From: a virus
Strand: one strand, 5' to 3'
IMG/VR virus record: IMGVR_UViG_3300017756_000043
Coordinates: 1-37,197 of that record
Length of the DNA: 37,197 nt
Position numbers and translations under genes: made by a program. The notes beneath the pieces are model-generated. The model had not been told where the DNA came from, made no database searches, and worked only from the letters and a program-made list of their open reading frames with translations. This document shows, piece after piece, positions 19,459-26,086 of the stretch (position 1 is its first letter; each line of letters starts with the position of its first letter).

Positions 19459-19480
19459 AGTGGTAGTGTTGTTTACCACT
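19459..19480 (-). promoter_or_regulatory. Perfect 7-bp inverted repeat abutting the start codon of the modification enzyme
   Basis: agtggta (19459-19465) pairs with taccact (19474-19480) across an 8-base loop. The hairpin ends one base before the ATG (19457) and occupies the ribosome-binding region. It is not followed by a T-run, so it is more likely a translational damper or RNA-stability element than a terminator. It could lower enzyme output relative to the fibre. Confidence 0.4.
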
Positions 19481-19486
19481 AATTTA

Positions 19487-19494
19487 CAAAACTA
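19487..19494 (-). promoter_or_regulatory. Candidate -7 box TAGTTTTG before the modification enzyme
   Basis: On the minus strand TAGTTTTG fits TAnnTTTG and lies immediately after the stop codon of the collagen-like gene, 30 bases before the enzyme's ATG. No good TTTG -33 element is seen at the usual distance. If active, the enzyme has its own promoter in addition to read-through from the fibre gene. Confidence 0.35.
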
Positions 19495-22400
19495 TTATGA
19501 TAGTCTCAATATAGTTATAGCACCGCCGTCGCCATTGACACTCGTTACCTTATGGTTTGCAGTTCCACTTTGCAAGAATGTAAAGAACTCAAGATTGTCT
19601 CCCGCAGAAACTGACACGGCAAAAGTTGTAGACGTAGTTGACTTATGTCCATATGTGTTGTAACGGAAATACTGAATATCTGTACCCCCTTGTACAATCG
19701 TTCCGTTAATCTTCGCAGATGCACCAAAGTTATTTCTGTTAGCAACTTCGTTTTCCCAATTGATATTCCAAGAAATCAAGTAAGTACCACCCTCATCAAA
19801 CGAAAGTCTGTTATTTGTTTTTGTAATCGAAGTACTACCACTTAAGTCAGCAGTAGCCTGTATATTAATAGACGTATTACTACTCGTGTATGTTTGTGCC
19901 GTTGTAAATAAATATTTAGTAGGGGTATACGAAGAACCATCACTACCGGTCTGCCCCTTCTGTCCTTTAGTAGCAGTACCCGTGTCACCCTTCTGACCCT
20001 TAACAGAGGTGCCGTCAGTCCCGTCACTACCCGGTTCACCTTTCTGCCCTTTCACAGAAGTTCCTGTATCTCCTTTTTGACCCTTGACTGAGGTGCCGTC
20101 CGTACCGTCTGCACCGGCAGCCCCTTTCTGACCTTTTACGGATGCACCCGTTTCCCCTTTTTGGCCTTTGCTACCCGGTGAACCATCTCCGCCCGGCTGA
20201 CCTTCAGGACCTTCACTACCCGTGGCCCCTTTTTGTCCTTTGACTGAAGCACCCGCTTCACCCTTCTGACCTTTAACTGAAGTTCCATCAGTTCCGTCTG
20301 AACCCGCTTGACCTTTTTGCCCTTTTACAGAAGCACCGGTCTCACCCTTTTGGCCCTTAACCGATGTACCTGACTCACCCTTTTGACCTTTAACTGAAGT
20401 TCCTGATTCACCTTTCTGCCCTTTAACTGACGTACCGGTATCTCCTTTTTGTCCTTTGGTTGAACTACCTGTAGCACCTTTATCACCCGGCTCACCCTTT
20501 TGACCCTTAGTAGAACTACCCGTTTGACCTTTATCACCCTTCGGCAAAACAAAATTGAATGTGGCAGCACTTTCTGTACCGCTATTCTCAACCGATGCTT
20601 GAGAAGCAGAACCTATGGTTACGTCGCCTATGCCAATAGTAGCAGCAGAACCACTACCACCTGTTTGACCCTTCTGACCTTTCTGCCCTTTAACAGAAGT
20701 ACCATCAGTACCATCCGCGCCCGGCTCACCCTTCTGACCCTTGGTTGAAGAACCTGTTGCTCCCTTATCTCCGGCTTCACCCTTCTGCCCTTTAGTAGCA
20801 GAACCGGTAGCACCTTTATCTCCGGCTTCACCTTTTTGACCTTTAACAGAACTACCCGTGGCTCCCTTGTCTCCGGCTTGACCCTTCTGACCTTTTACCG
20901 AACTACCTGTAGAACCTTTGTCTCCCGCTTCACCCTTTTGTCCTTTAGTTGAAGAGCCTGTAGCACCTTTGTCTCCGGCTTCACCTTTCTGCCCCTTGGT
21001 AGAACTACCGGTACTACCCTTGTCTCCTGTCTGACCCTTCTGCCCCTTGACCGAAGTACCATCAGTACCGGGTTCACCTTTCTGTCCCTTAGTAGAACTA
21101 CCGGTGGCTCCCTTTTGTCCTTTAGAACCGGCATCACCTTTTGGCAATTGGAAGTTAAAAGACGCCGCAGTACTTGTGCCTTGATTGGTTACCTGTGCTT
21201 CGGTCGAATCTACCGAACTTGACTCAGCAATACTAATAGTAGCGGCTGAACCTGTTTGACCCTTCTGTCCTTTTTGTCCTTTGACTGAAGTTCCGGTGGC
21301 TCCTTTGTCACCCGTCTGTCCCTTCTGCCCTTTGACTGAAGTACCATCGGTTCCCGGCGCACCTTTTTGTCCTTTTGTAGAAGAACCCGTAGCACCTTTG
21401 TCTCCGGACTCTCCTTTCTGTCCCTTGACTGACGCTCCTGATTCTCCCTTCTGACCTTTTACCGAAGCCCCATCCTGACCTTTCTGACCCTTCTGACCCT
21501 TATCACCTTGGTCCCCCGTACGAGCGAACGTAGCGATAACGGCATTACCATCATCAATAGTACCTGAAGAACTTAAGTGAGAAATGGTAACCTCGAAGAA
21601 ACCTGTTCTTTCAGTTACGGCGGTTATTTGATATAGTCTAAACACAGAACTATCCAACTCCTTAGAAATACGAACGTGACCCTTGATTGTTGAATCAGAG
21701 TCATCAATAGTCCTCAAGTAAGATTGAATATCTGTGCCGTTATTATCGTTGTCATCCAAAGCCAATCGTGTGGCTGAAGAGTGTGTGCTATTATTAAGTC
21801 TCAGTCTACCTGACTCGCCATCAGATGAGGTATCGGTGTTCTGACTATATTGATATATAAAGGTTTGACCACCAAAGTTACCGGCCTGTCCCTTCTGACC
21901 CTTACTTCCGGCTTCACCCTTTTGTCCTTTGACCGAGGCACCTTGTTCACCTTTTTGTCCCTTAACTGAGGCTCCGTCTTGACCCTTTTGACCTTTGTCT
22001 CCGGTTTGTCCTTTTTGACCTTTCACCGATGTACCATCAGTTCCCGGCGCACCTTTCTGACCTTTTGTGCTTGTTCCTGTCTCTCCTTTCTGTCCTTTGG
22101 TAGCGGCTCCCGTGGTTCCTTTTTCCCCGGTCTCACCTTTTTGTCCTTTTACAGACGCGCCTTGTTGACCCTTCTGTCCTTTAACAGAAGCACCCGTGTC
22201 GCCCTTATCTCCGGCCTGACCCTTTTGTCCTTTAACAGAAGTACCATCAGTACCCGCTTGTCCCTTTTGGCCCTTGACGGATGCTCCGGTATTCCCCTTG
22301 TCTCCGGTAGTTCCTTTCTGACCTTTAACCGAGGCACCTTGTTCACCTTTCTGACCTTTTACAGATTCACCCTGTTGGCCTTTCTGACCTTTAACCGAGG

Positions 22401-22533
22401 CACCTTGCTGACCTTTATCACCCTTGATTCCTGAAGATGAACCAACCCATTGGCCGGATGAATTAATAACATCAGACCCGGCGATAGTTACCTTCCCGGT
22501 TAAATCAACATCAGATTTTATTTTAAGACCCAT
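19495..22533 (-). CDS. Collagen-like phage fibre with C1q/TNF-like C-terminal domain
   Basis: This 1,012-residue protein has an N-terminal anchor (MGLKIKSDVDLTGKV, to about residue 34) and four Gly-X-Y blocks (about 35-218, 340-428, 465-628, 665-866). Three non-collagen inserts separate the blocks, at 219-339, 429-464 and 629-664. The last two inserts are imperfect copies of each other: a GSAATI start, a T/S-rich middle, and a FNF(Q/V)LPKGD end. Residues about 870-1012 are beta-rich, of jelly-roll, C1q/TNF type, a likely trimeric tip. The collagen blocks hold about 39 [V/T]KGQKG cores, so lysine sits mostly in the Y position before Gly, the site used by lysyl hydroxylases. Proline is rare. 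The downstream gene encodes the matching lysine-modifying enzyme. It is likely a receptor-binding or head/tail decoration fibre; the attachment site is unknown. Confidence 0.9.
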   Translation of the reverse strand: MGLKIKSDVDLTGKVTIAGSDVINSSGQWVGSSSGIKGDKGQQGASVKGQKGQQGESVKGQKGEQGASVKGQKGTTGDKGNTGASVKGQKGQAGTDGTSVKGQKGQAGDKGDTGASVKGQKGQQGASVKGQKGETGEKGTTGAATKGQKGETGTSTKGQKGAPGTDGTSVKGQKGQTGDKGQKGQDGASVKGQKGEQGASVKGQKGEAGSKGQKGQAGNFGGQTFIYQYSQNTDTSSDGESGRLRLNNSTHSSATRLALDDNDNNGTDIQSYLRTIDDSDSTIKGHVRISKELDSSVFRLYQITAVTERTGFFEVTISHLSSSGTIDDGNAVIATFARTGDQGDKGQKGQKGQDGASVKGQKGESGASVKGQKGESGDKGATGSSTKGQKGAPGTDGTSVKGQKGQTGDKGATGTSVKGQKGQKGQTGSAATISIAESSSVDSTEAQVTNQGTSTAASFNFQLPKGDAGSKGQKGATGSSTKGQKGEPGTDGTSVKGQKGQTGDKGSTGSSTKGQKGEAGDKGATGSSTKGQKGEAGDKGSTGSSVKGQKGQAGDKGATGSSVKGQKGEAGDKGATGSATKGQKGEAGDKGATGSSTKGQKGEPGADGTDGTSVKGQKGQKGQTGGSGSAATIGIGDVTIGSASQASVENSGTESAATFNFVLPKGDKGQTGSSTKGQKGEPGDKGATGSSTKGQKGDTGTSVKGQKGESGTSVKGQKGESGTSVKGQKGETGASVKGQKGQAGSDGTDGTSVKGQKGEAGASVKGQKGATGSEGPEGQPGGDGSPGSKGQKGETGASVKGQKGAAGADGTDGTSVKGQKGDTGTSVKGQKGEPGSDGTDGTSVKGQKGDTGTATKGQKGQTGSDGSSYTPTKYLFTTAQTYTSSNTSINIQATADLSGSTSITKTNNRLSFDEGGTYLISWNINWENEVANRNNFGASAKINGTIVQGGTDIQYFRYNTYGHKSTTSTTFAVSVSAGDNLEFFTFLQSGTANHKVTSVNGDGGAITILRLS
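19936..22431 (-). repeat. Collagen-coding tandem repeat region
   Basis: Imperfect in-frame repeats encode units of 11, 14 or 17 residues built as G-[AST]-[ST/A]-[VT]-K, G-Q-K, then one to three Gly-X-Y triplets. About 39 units occur in four blocks separated by inserts. Synonymous codons vary widely between copies, so the repeat is stronger in protein than in DNA, which argues for long-term selection on the protein rather than a recent expansion. Confidence 0.85.
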
Positions 22534-22545
22534 AGGCTATTCTAT

Positions 22546-22571
22546 AAAAAAGGGGAGGGATTGCCCTCCCC
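22546..22571 (-). terminator. Intrinsic terminator after the 587-aa fibre gene
   Basis: On the minus strand GGGGAGGG (22571-22564) and CCCTCCCC (22559-22552) form a perfect 8-bp stem with a 4-base loop, followed by six T (22551-22546). It lies 30 bases after the stop of the repeat fibre gene and 12 bases before the collagen-like gene start, so the collagen gene depends on read-through or on a promoter further upstream. Confidence 0.9.
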
Positions 22572-22601
22572 TTACATTAGGACTAATTTAATAAATTATA
22601 A

Positions 22602-24365
22602 TTACGCCGCCGGTGCACCGATAGCAATCACAGAGTATGTTGCATCAGGAGCATTTAGTGTAATTGTCATCTCACCACCACTCACAGTCTGACGTACATC
22701 AGCAAGTACTAATTGACCATTCTCGTCGTACACCTGTACGTTTGCCGGGAATGCCAATCCGTGTGCAGAATGAGCGATAGAAGCAGTACCACTTGACGTT
22801 GTTACATCAGCAGAGTACGCTTTAGGTTTGGCGTCTAACTGAGTTTGGATTGCAGAGGTAACACCATCCACGTAGTTCAATTCAGTTGTAGTAGCAGTAA
22901 CCCCATCTAAGATATTCAATTCAGATGCAGTAGCGGTAACGCCGTCCAAGATGTTCAACTCGGCAGTCGTAGCCGTCACACCATCTAACTTGTTGATTTC
23001 CGCAGTAGTAGCAGTAACTCCATCAAGAATATTAAGTTCTGACGCCGTCAATGTAGAGGCAACCCCATCTAAGGTATTAATCTCAGTAGCCGTAGCAGTA
23101 ACACCATCGAGGATATTCAACTCAGCGGTAGTAGCGGTAACGCCATCTAACTTGTTAATTTCTGCGGTGGATGCCGTTACACCATCAAGGATGTTAAGTT
23201 CAGCCGCAGTAGCATCAATAGATGAGCCGTTGATTTGGAATCCGCTTGTGGCGTTGATTGTAGTACCCTCAATCTCAGCAAATTGAGCCGGTGCAAAGTC
23301 ACCATCAAATACTTCAGAAGCATTAGAGGCGTTTACATATGCTACGAATTTACGAAGCGAGTCATCGTAACCGAAGAAACCAATACGAGCCGCAGTATCG
23401 TAGTAACGGAACTCAACCCCGCGGTCTTTGTTGTCATCAGAACTTGGCGCAGTATCTCCACCCAATGTGATGATTGGGTCATCAAGTGTTGTTGTTGTCG
23501 AGTTGATGGTAGTTGTTGTACCATTAACAACCAAATCACCTGTCACACTTAAGTCACCGCTAAACGTAAAGTCTACAGAAGAACCTGAACCGATAGTGGT
23601 ATCAGTATCAATCAATGCCAACTTAGTAGCAAGATTCTCCTTGGTAACATCAGTATCAACTTGGTCTGCGAATGATAGCGTTCCTGAACCATTCGTTGTA
23701 AGAACCTGTCCGTTAGTACCATCACTAACATTCAATCGAGCAATATCAACGGAGTTGTCTGCAATCTTAGCAGCAGTAACTGCGTCATCTGCGATTTCAG
23801 CAGTCGCGATAGTACCACTTGCAGCAGCCGTGATACGACCCTGTGCGTCAATAGTAATATCTGCCGCCGTGTAAGAACCCGCAGTAACTGCCGTGTCAGC
23901 AAGTTTAGCCGCAGTAACCGCATCGTCAGCAATCTCTGATGTAGAAATCGTTCCGCTTGATGCCGCAGTAATACGACCTTGAGCATCAACGGTAATGTCC
24001 GCCGCAGTATAACTACCGGCAGTAACCGCAGTATCTGCAAGTTTAGCAGCCGTTACGGCGTCATTTGCAATCTTTGCAGTACCAACACCACCATCTTTAA
24101 TAGAGAGCGTGTTGCTTGATAATTCAATGGTACTATCGTCAGGCTCGGCTCCAACGAGTTGCCAAGCAGCACCATCGTAAACTTTCAACAAATCCAAGGT
24201 GGTGTCGTACACCAACTGACCTTGTACCGGCGATGAAATCGCGTTGATTTGTGTCGTAGAAAGGTTGTGTATTTGAGCATTGCGAAGTTCGTTTTTCGCT
24301 AAGTCTAAAAATGAGGATAGACTAATGCTCGTAACATCTAACCCCGATACAATCTTTAATGCCAT
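22602..24365 (-). CDS. Repeat-rich phage fibre protein (LDGV repeats), 587 aa
   Basis: The N-terminus (MALKIVSGLDVTSISL) resembles the start of the collagen-like fibre. Residues 40-72 hold a common fibre motif (GQLVYDTTLDLLKVYDGAAW). Residues about 95-205 contain two to three copies of a 45-residue unit (DDAVTAAKLADTAVTAG, then AADIT.DAQGRITAA). Residues 387-504 carry nine 12- to 15-residue repeats of the [A/S]E[LI]N.LDGVTAT type, known from tail fibres of many marine phages. The C-terminus (about 515-587) is a small beta domain with HSAHGLAFPANVQVYDENG. It is probably a trimeric head or tail fibre. An intrinsic terminator follows it, and a TAnnTTTG box lies 26 bases before its ATG. Confidence 0.85.
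   Translation of the reverse strand: MALKIVSGLDVTSISLSSFLDLAKNELRNAQIHNLSTTQINAISSPVQGQLVYDTTLDLLKVYDGAAWQLVGAEPDDSTIELSSNTLSIKDGGVGTAKIANDAVTAAKLADTAVTAGSYTAADITVDAQGRITAASSGTISTSEIADDAVTAAKLADTAVTAGSYTAADITIDAQGRITAAASGTIATAEIADDAVTAAKIADNSVDIARLNVSDGTNGQVLTTNGSGTLSFADQVDTDVTKENLATKLALIDTDTTIGSGSSVDFTFSGDLSVTGDLVVNGTTTTINSTTTTLDDPIITLGGDTAPSSDDNKDRGVEFRYYDTAARIGFFGYDDSLRKFVAYVNASNASEVFDGDFAPAQFAEIEGTTINATSGFQINGSSIDATAAELNILDGVTASTAEINKLDGVTATTAELNILDGVTATATEINTLDGVASTLTASELNILDGVTATTAEINKLDGVTATTAELNILDGVTATASELNILDGVTATTTELNYVDGVTSAIQTQLDAKPKAYSADVTTSSGTASIAHSAHGLAFPANVQVYDENGQLVLADVRQTVSGGEMTITLNAPDATYSVIAIGAPAA
22854..23207 (-). repeat. Nine tandem LDGV-type repeats
   Basis: Nine in-frame units alternate ELNILDGVTAT and EINKLDGVTAT forms (fibre residues 387-504). 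Such units usually build a repetitive beta or triple-helical shaft in trimeric fibres; copy number often varies between related phages. Confidence 0.8.
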
Positions 24366-24390
24366 TTCAGATTTGTTTTAGTTATTGATT

Positions 24391-24398
24391 CAAAGATA
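24391..24398 (-). promoter_or_regulatory. Candidate -7 box TATCTTTG before the 587-aa fibre
   Basis: Minus-strand TATCTTTG fits TAnnTTTG and sits 26 bases upstream of the fibre ATG, in the short gap after the 104-residue gene. No clear TTTG -33 element is visible. Confidence 0.35.
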
Positions 24399-24399
24399 G

Positions 24400-24714
24400 T
24401 TAGTTTAAGTATGCTTTTCCTGAAGTTGAGGAGTCGAAAGTGATAACCACTTGGCTTGTGGAAGTGTATTCGACTTCTGCAATAATCAAAGTACCGGCAC
24501 TATCTACTATGGATACTGCGGGATACTTACTTAAATTATGATTGATTGTCCACGTTGCTGATGGCGATGCTTGGTCGTGCACATAGTTTTTATCCCCGGT
24601 AGTTGCCGAGGATAAGACTGCGCGACGAGATACAACAACATTGTTCTTGTTCGTCTTCGGGGTAACACTAATCTTGTTTCCCGAACTCGTAGTAACCTTT
24701 ACGTTTACGCCCAT
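24400..24714 (-). CDS. Small fibre/adaptor-tip domain protein, 104 aa
   Basis: A Thr/Ser/Lys-rich N-terminus (MGVNVKVTTSSGNKISVT) is followed by a compact beta domain: the segment SATWTINHNLSKYPAVSIVD, then LIIAEVEY and the ending GKAYLN. This 'TWtInHnL.kyP.v.ivDs.G' domain recurs at the ends of phage fibre and baseplate proteins. The start shares one base with the stop of the 122-residue gene (TAATG), so the two are probably translated as a pair. A minor fibre or attachment component is likely; the exact site is unknown. Confidence 0.75.
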   Translation of the reverse strand: MGVNVKVTTSSGNKISVTPKTNKNNVVVSRRAVLSSATTGDKNYVHDQASPSATWTINHNLSKYPAVSIVDSAGTLIIAEVEYTSTSQVVITFDSSTSGKAYLN

Positions 24715-25082
24715 TATTCTGTAACGTCATCAACAATTATAAAATCACCGGCAAACCAAGTCTCTACACGGCTTGGAGTTTCGGTGCTAATAGTGGCCTG
24801 TAAATCATAAACATAGTAACCGGCCTTTACGTCCATATCTGACGCCGCTTTGTTGATTGTAAGTTTACCATCAGAACCTTTGGTAAAGTCTGAGTCAGTA
24901 AAGGTTAGCAGCGTAGTGCTACTATTAGAGTTCTTGCGAACATCTATTTCAAAAGCGTAGTTAGAGGACAAGTCAATAGCGTCATTGCTCTCGTCTGTAA
25001 CATTAAGTATCAAGTTGAACGTGTCGTTTTTTCTACACGTTATATCAAGTCTCGAAGCCGTATCTAAGTTTATCGATGCCAT
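24714..25082 (-). CDS. Small beta-rich tail/fibre attachment protein, 122 aa
   Basis: The sequence (RLDITCRKNDTFNLILNVTD, then IDLSSNYAFEIDVRKN, later AGYYVYDLQATI and a C-terminal GDFIIVDDVTE) follows the pattern of the N-terminal domain found in phage baseplate upper proteins (BppU-type), which attaches receptor-binding fibres. Here it is a stand-alone protein. It begins after an intrinsic terminator with a TAGTTTTG box only 5 bases upstream of the ATG, and overlaps the next gene by one base. The comparison is by pattern, not by alignment. Confidence 0.7.
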   Translation of the reverse strand: MASINLDTASRLDITCRKNDTFNLILNVTDESNDAIDLSSNYAFEIDVRKNSNSSTTLLTFTDSDFTKGSDGKLTINKAASDMDVKAGYYVYDLQATISTETPSRVETWFAGDFIIVDDVTE

Positions 25083-25086
25083 ATGA

Positions 25087-25094
25087 CAAAACTA
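25087..25094 (-). promoter_or_regulatory. Candidate -7 box TAGTTTTG upstream of the 122-aa gene
   Basis: Minus-strand TAGTTTTG fits TAnnTTTG and lies 5 bases before the ATG, just after a terminator. If used, the transcript would be nearly leaderless. The position right behind a terminator supports transcription restart here. Confidence 0.3.
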
Positions 25095-25115
25095 CTTCAA
25101 CATTAGTGTTTAATT

Positions 25116-25149
25116 AAAAAAGTTGGGGCCAACTAACGTCAACCCCAAC
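25116..25149 (-). terminator. Intrinsic terminator after the 274-aa gene
   Basis: Minus-strand GTTGGGG (25149-25143) pairs with CCCCAAC (25128-25122), followed by six T (25121-25116). The 14-base loop can form further pairs. It lies in the 109-base gap between the 274-residue and 122-residue genes, which otherwise holds only the -7 box. Confidence 0.8.
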
Positions 25150-25191
25150 CTACCAACAGAACCACCAAAAAACACTTAGTCAGACAAGTGT

Positions 25192-26016
25192 TTACTTTAA
25201 TGCACTCTGCAACGTCTTTATAACTTGTGCCCCGTTAGTAGACTCCGTGAGATGAACTACAAGTCCTTCTACTCGGTCAGTACCACGTGATACGGAACAA
25301 ATTACTTCGTTAGAGTCCGCCCATTTCCATCCGTTTGAACGTCCGTCAAATTTAATCACGCCACTCTTATCAGCACGATTAATTAGGGCAGACAATGAGT
25401 TCTGCTTGTTCTTGCTCTTTTTGATAAACTGCGTAGGGTTCTTATCAGCGTAATCCTCTACAAGGTCACGGAGGATAACCAAGTCTTGCTTATCATTCCA
25501 ACCCATCAATGCAGCAAAGTCGCGAACGTCTGACGCGTTCATTTCTGCCGCGGTGTTCAATGCCTGACGACGAGTGGTACGAGACTTGCGTTTTTGCTCT
25601 GCCTTAGCAGTAGGATTTACACGCTCAAAGATAGCCTTGACGTCCTCTGAACGATTAGGGTTCGAGGCATTGTAATTACAAAGTTCAAGGTATTCGTAAA
25701 TCTCTGAGTCATCACGCTTAGAGCCATCTAAGATGAGAGTGCCGTTGTATTCCTTTTGGAACCACACACTATGGCATTTCATCTTTCCTCCCACACCAAC
25801 ACTTTTGATGTTAGCGATATCTACATATTCCTCTGATGAGGTGTCATACACTCGGTCTTTACCGGGTACGTTTACCGCTGAAGGACATCTGTAAGTTGTG
25901 GGATTGCCCGGGTCACCTTTGATTCCTAAGATTCGGTAGACCGCCTTCTCACCCTTCTTTAGTTTTGGGGGCAAGGATTCTTTGGAAATATTATTCCAAT
26001 CTTGATGTTTTTTCAT
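25192..26016 (-). CDS. Hypothetical protein following the capsid gene, 274 aa
   Basis: I do not recognise this family. A longer frame reaches 26073, but its first 19 codons run through the terminator hairpin after the capsid gene, so the ATG at 26016 (MKKHQDWNNISKESLPPKLK) is preferred. The N-terminal half has a beta-like stretch (KGEKAVYRILGIKGDPG), four cysteines and a segment FQKEYNGTLILDG. The middle (about 145-165) is strongly basic (EQKRKSRTTRRQAL), followed by helices with an LMGW and WKWADSN segment. It is flanked by terminators on both sides, so it forms its own transcription unit. It might bind nucleic acid through the basic stretch, or be a minor virion protein; neither is shown. 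Confidence 0.75.
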   Translation of the reverse strand: MKKHQDWNNISKESLPPKLKKGEKAVYRILGIKGDPGNPTTYRCPSAVNVPGKDRVYDTSSEEYVDIANIKSVGVGGKMKCHSVWFQKEYNGTLILDGSKRDDSEIYEYLELCNYNASNPNRSEDVKAIFERVNPTAKAEQKRKSRTTRRQALNTAAEMNASDVRDFAALMGWNDKQDLVILRDLVEDYADKNPTQFIKKSKNKQNSLSALINRADKSGVIKFDGRSNGWKWADSNEVICSVSRGTDRVEGLVVHLTESTNGAQVIKTLQSALK

Positions 26017-26041
26017 TTGTCTGTTTTGTTGGTTATGTGGT

Positions 26042-26071
26042 AAAAAAGGGGAGGGGCAATGCCCCATCCCC
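26042..26071 (-). terminator. Intrinsic terminator after the major capsid gene
   Basis: On the minus strand a G-rich arm (26071-26061) pairs with a C-rich arm (26057-26048) across a 3-base loop with a small bulge; a six-T run follows (26047-26042). It lies 15 bases after the capsid gene stop, as often seen for highly expressed phage capsid genes. Confidence 0.9.
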
Positions 26072-26086
26072 ATTGACTATAATCTA

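Noticed and set aside
19459-19480. Inverted repeat before the modification enzyme as a terminator
   Set aside because: No T-run follows it on the minus strand; the ATG follows directly.
19936-22431. Dense DNA repeats that could be read as a CRISPR array or satellite
   Set aside because: Repeats are in frame, vary by synonymous changes and encode Gly-X-Y; there are no constant repeats with unique spacers.
21979-22434. 151-codon plus-strand frame opposite the collagen gene
   Set aside because: Antisense shadow: its composition (Thr, Leu, Phe-rich) is the complement of the GQKG repeats.
23428-23874. 148-codon plus-strand frame opposite the 587-residue fibre
   Set aside because: Antisense shadow of repeated Ala/Thr/Asp codons.
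26017-26073. N-terminal extension of the 274-residue protein to an upstream ATG
   Set aside because: The extra 19 codons run through a clear terminator hairpin and T-run.
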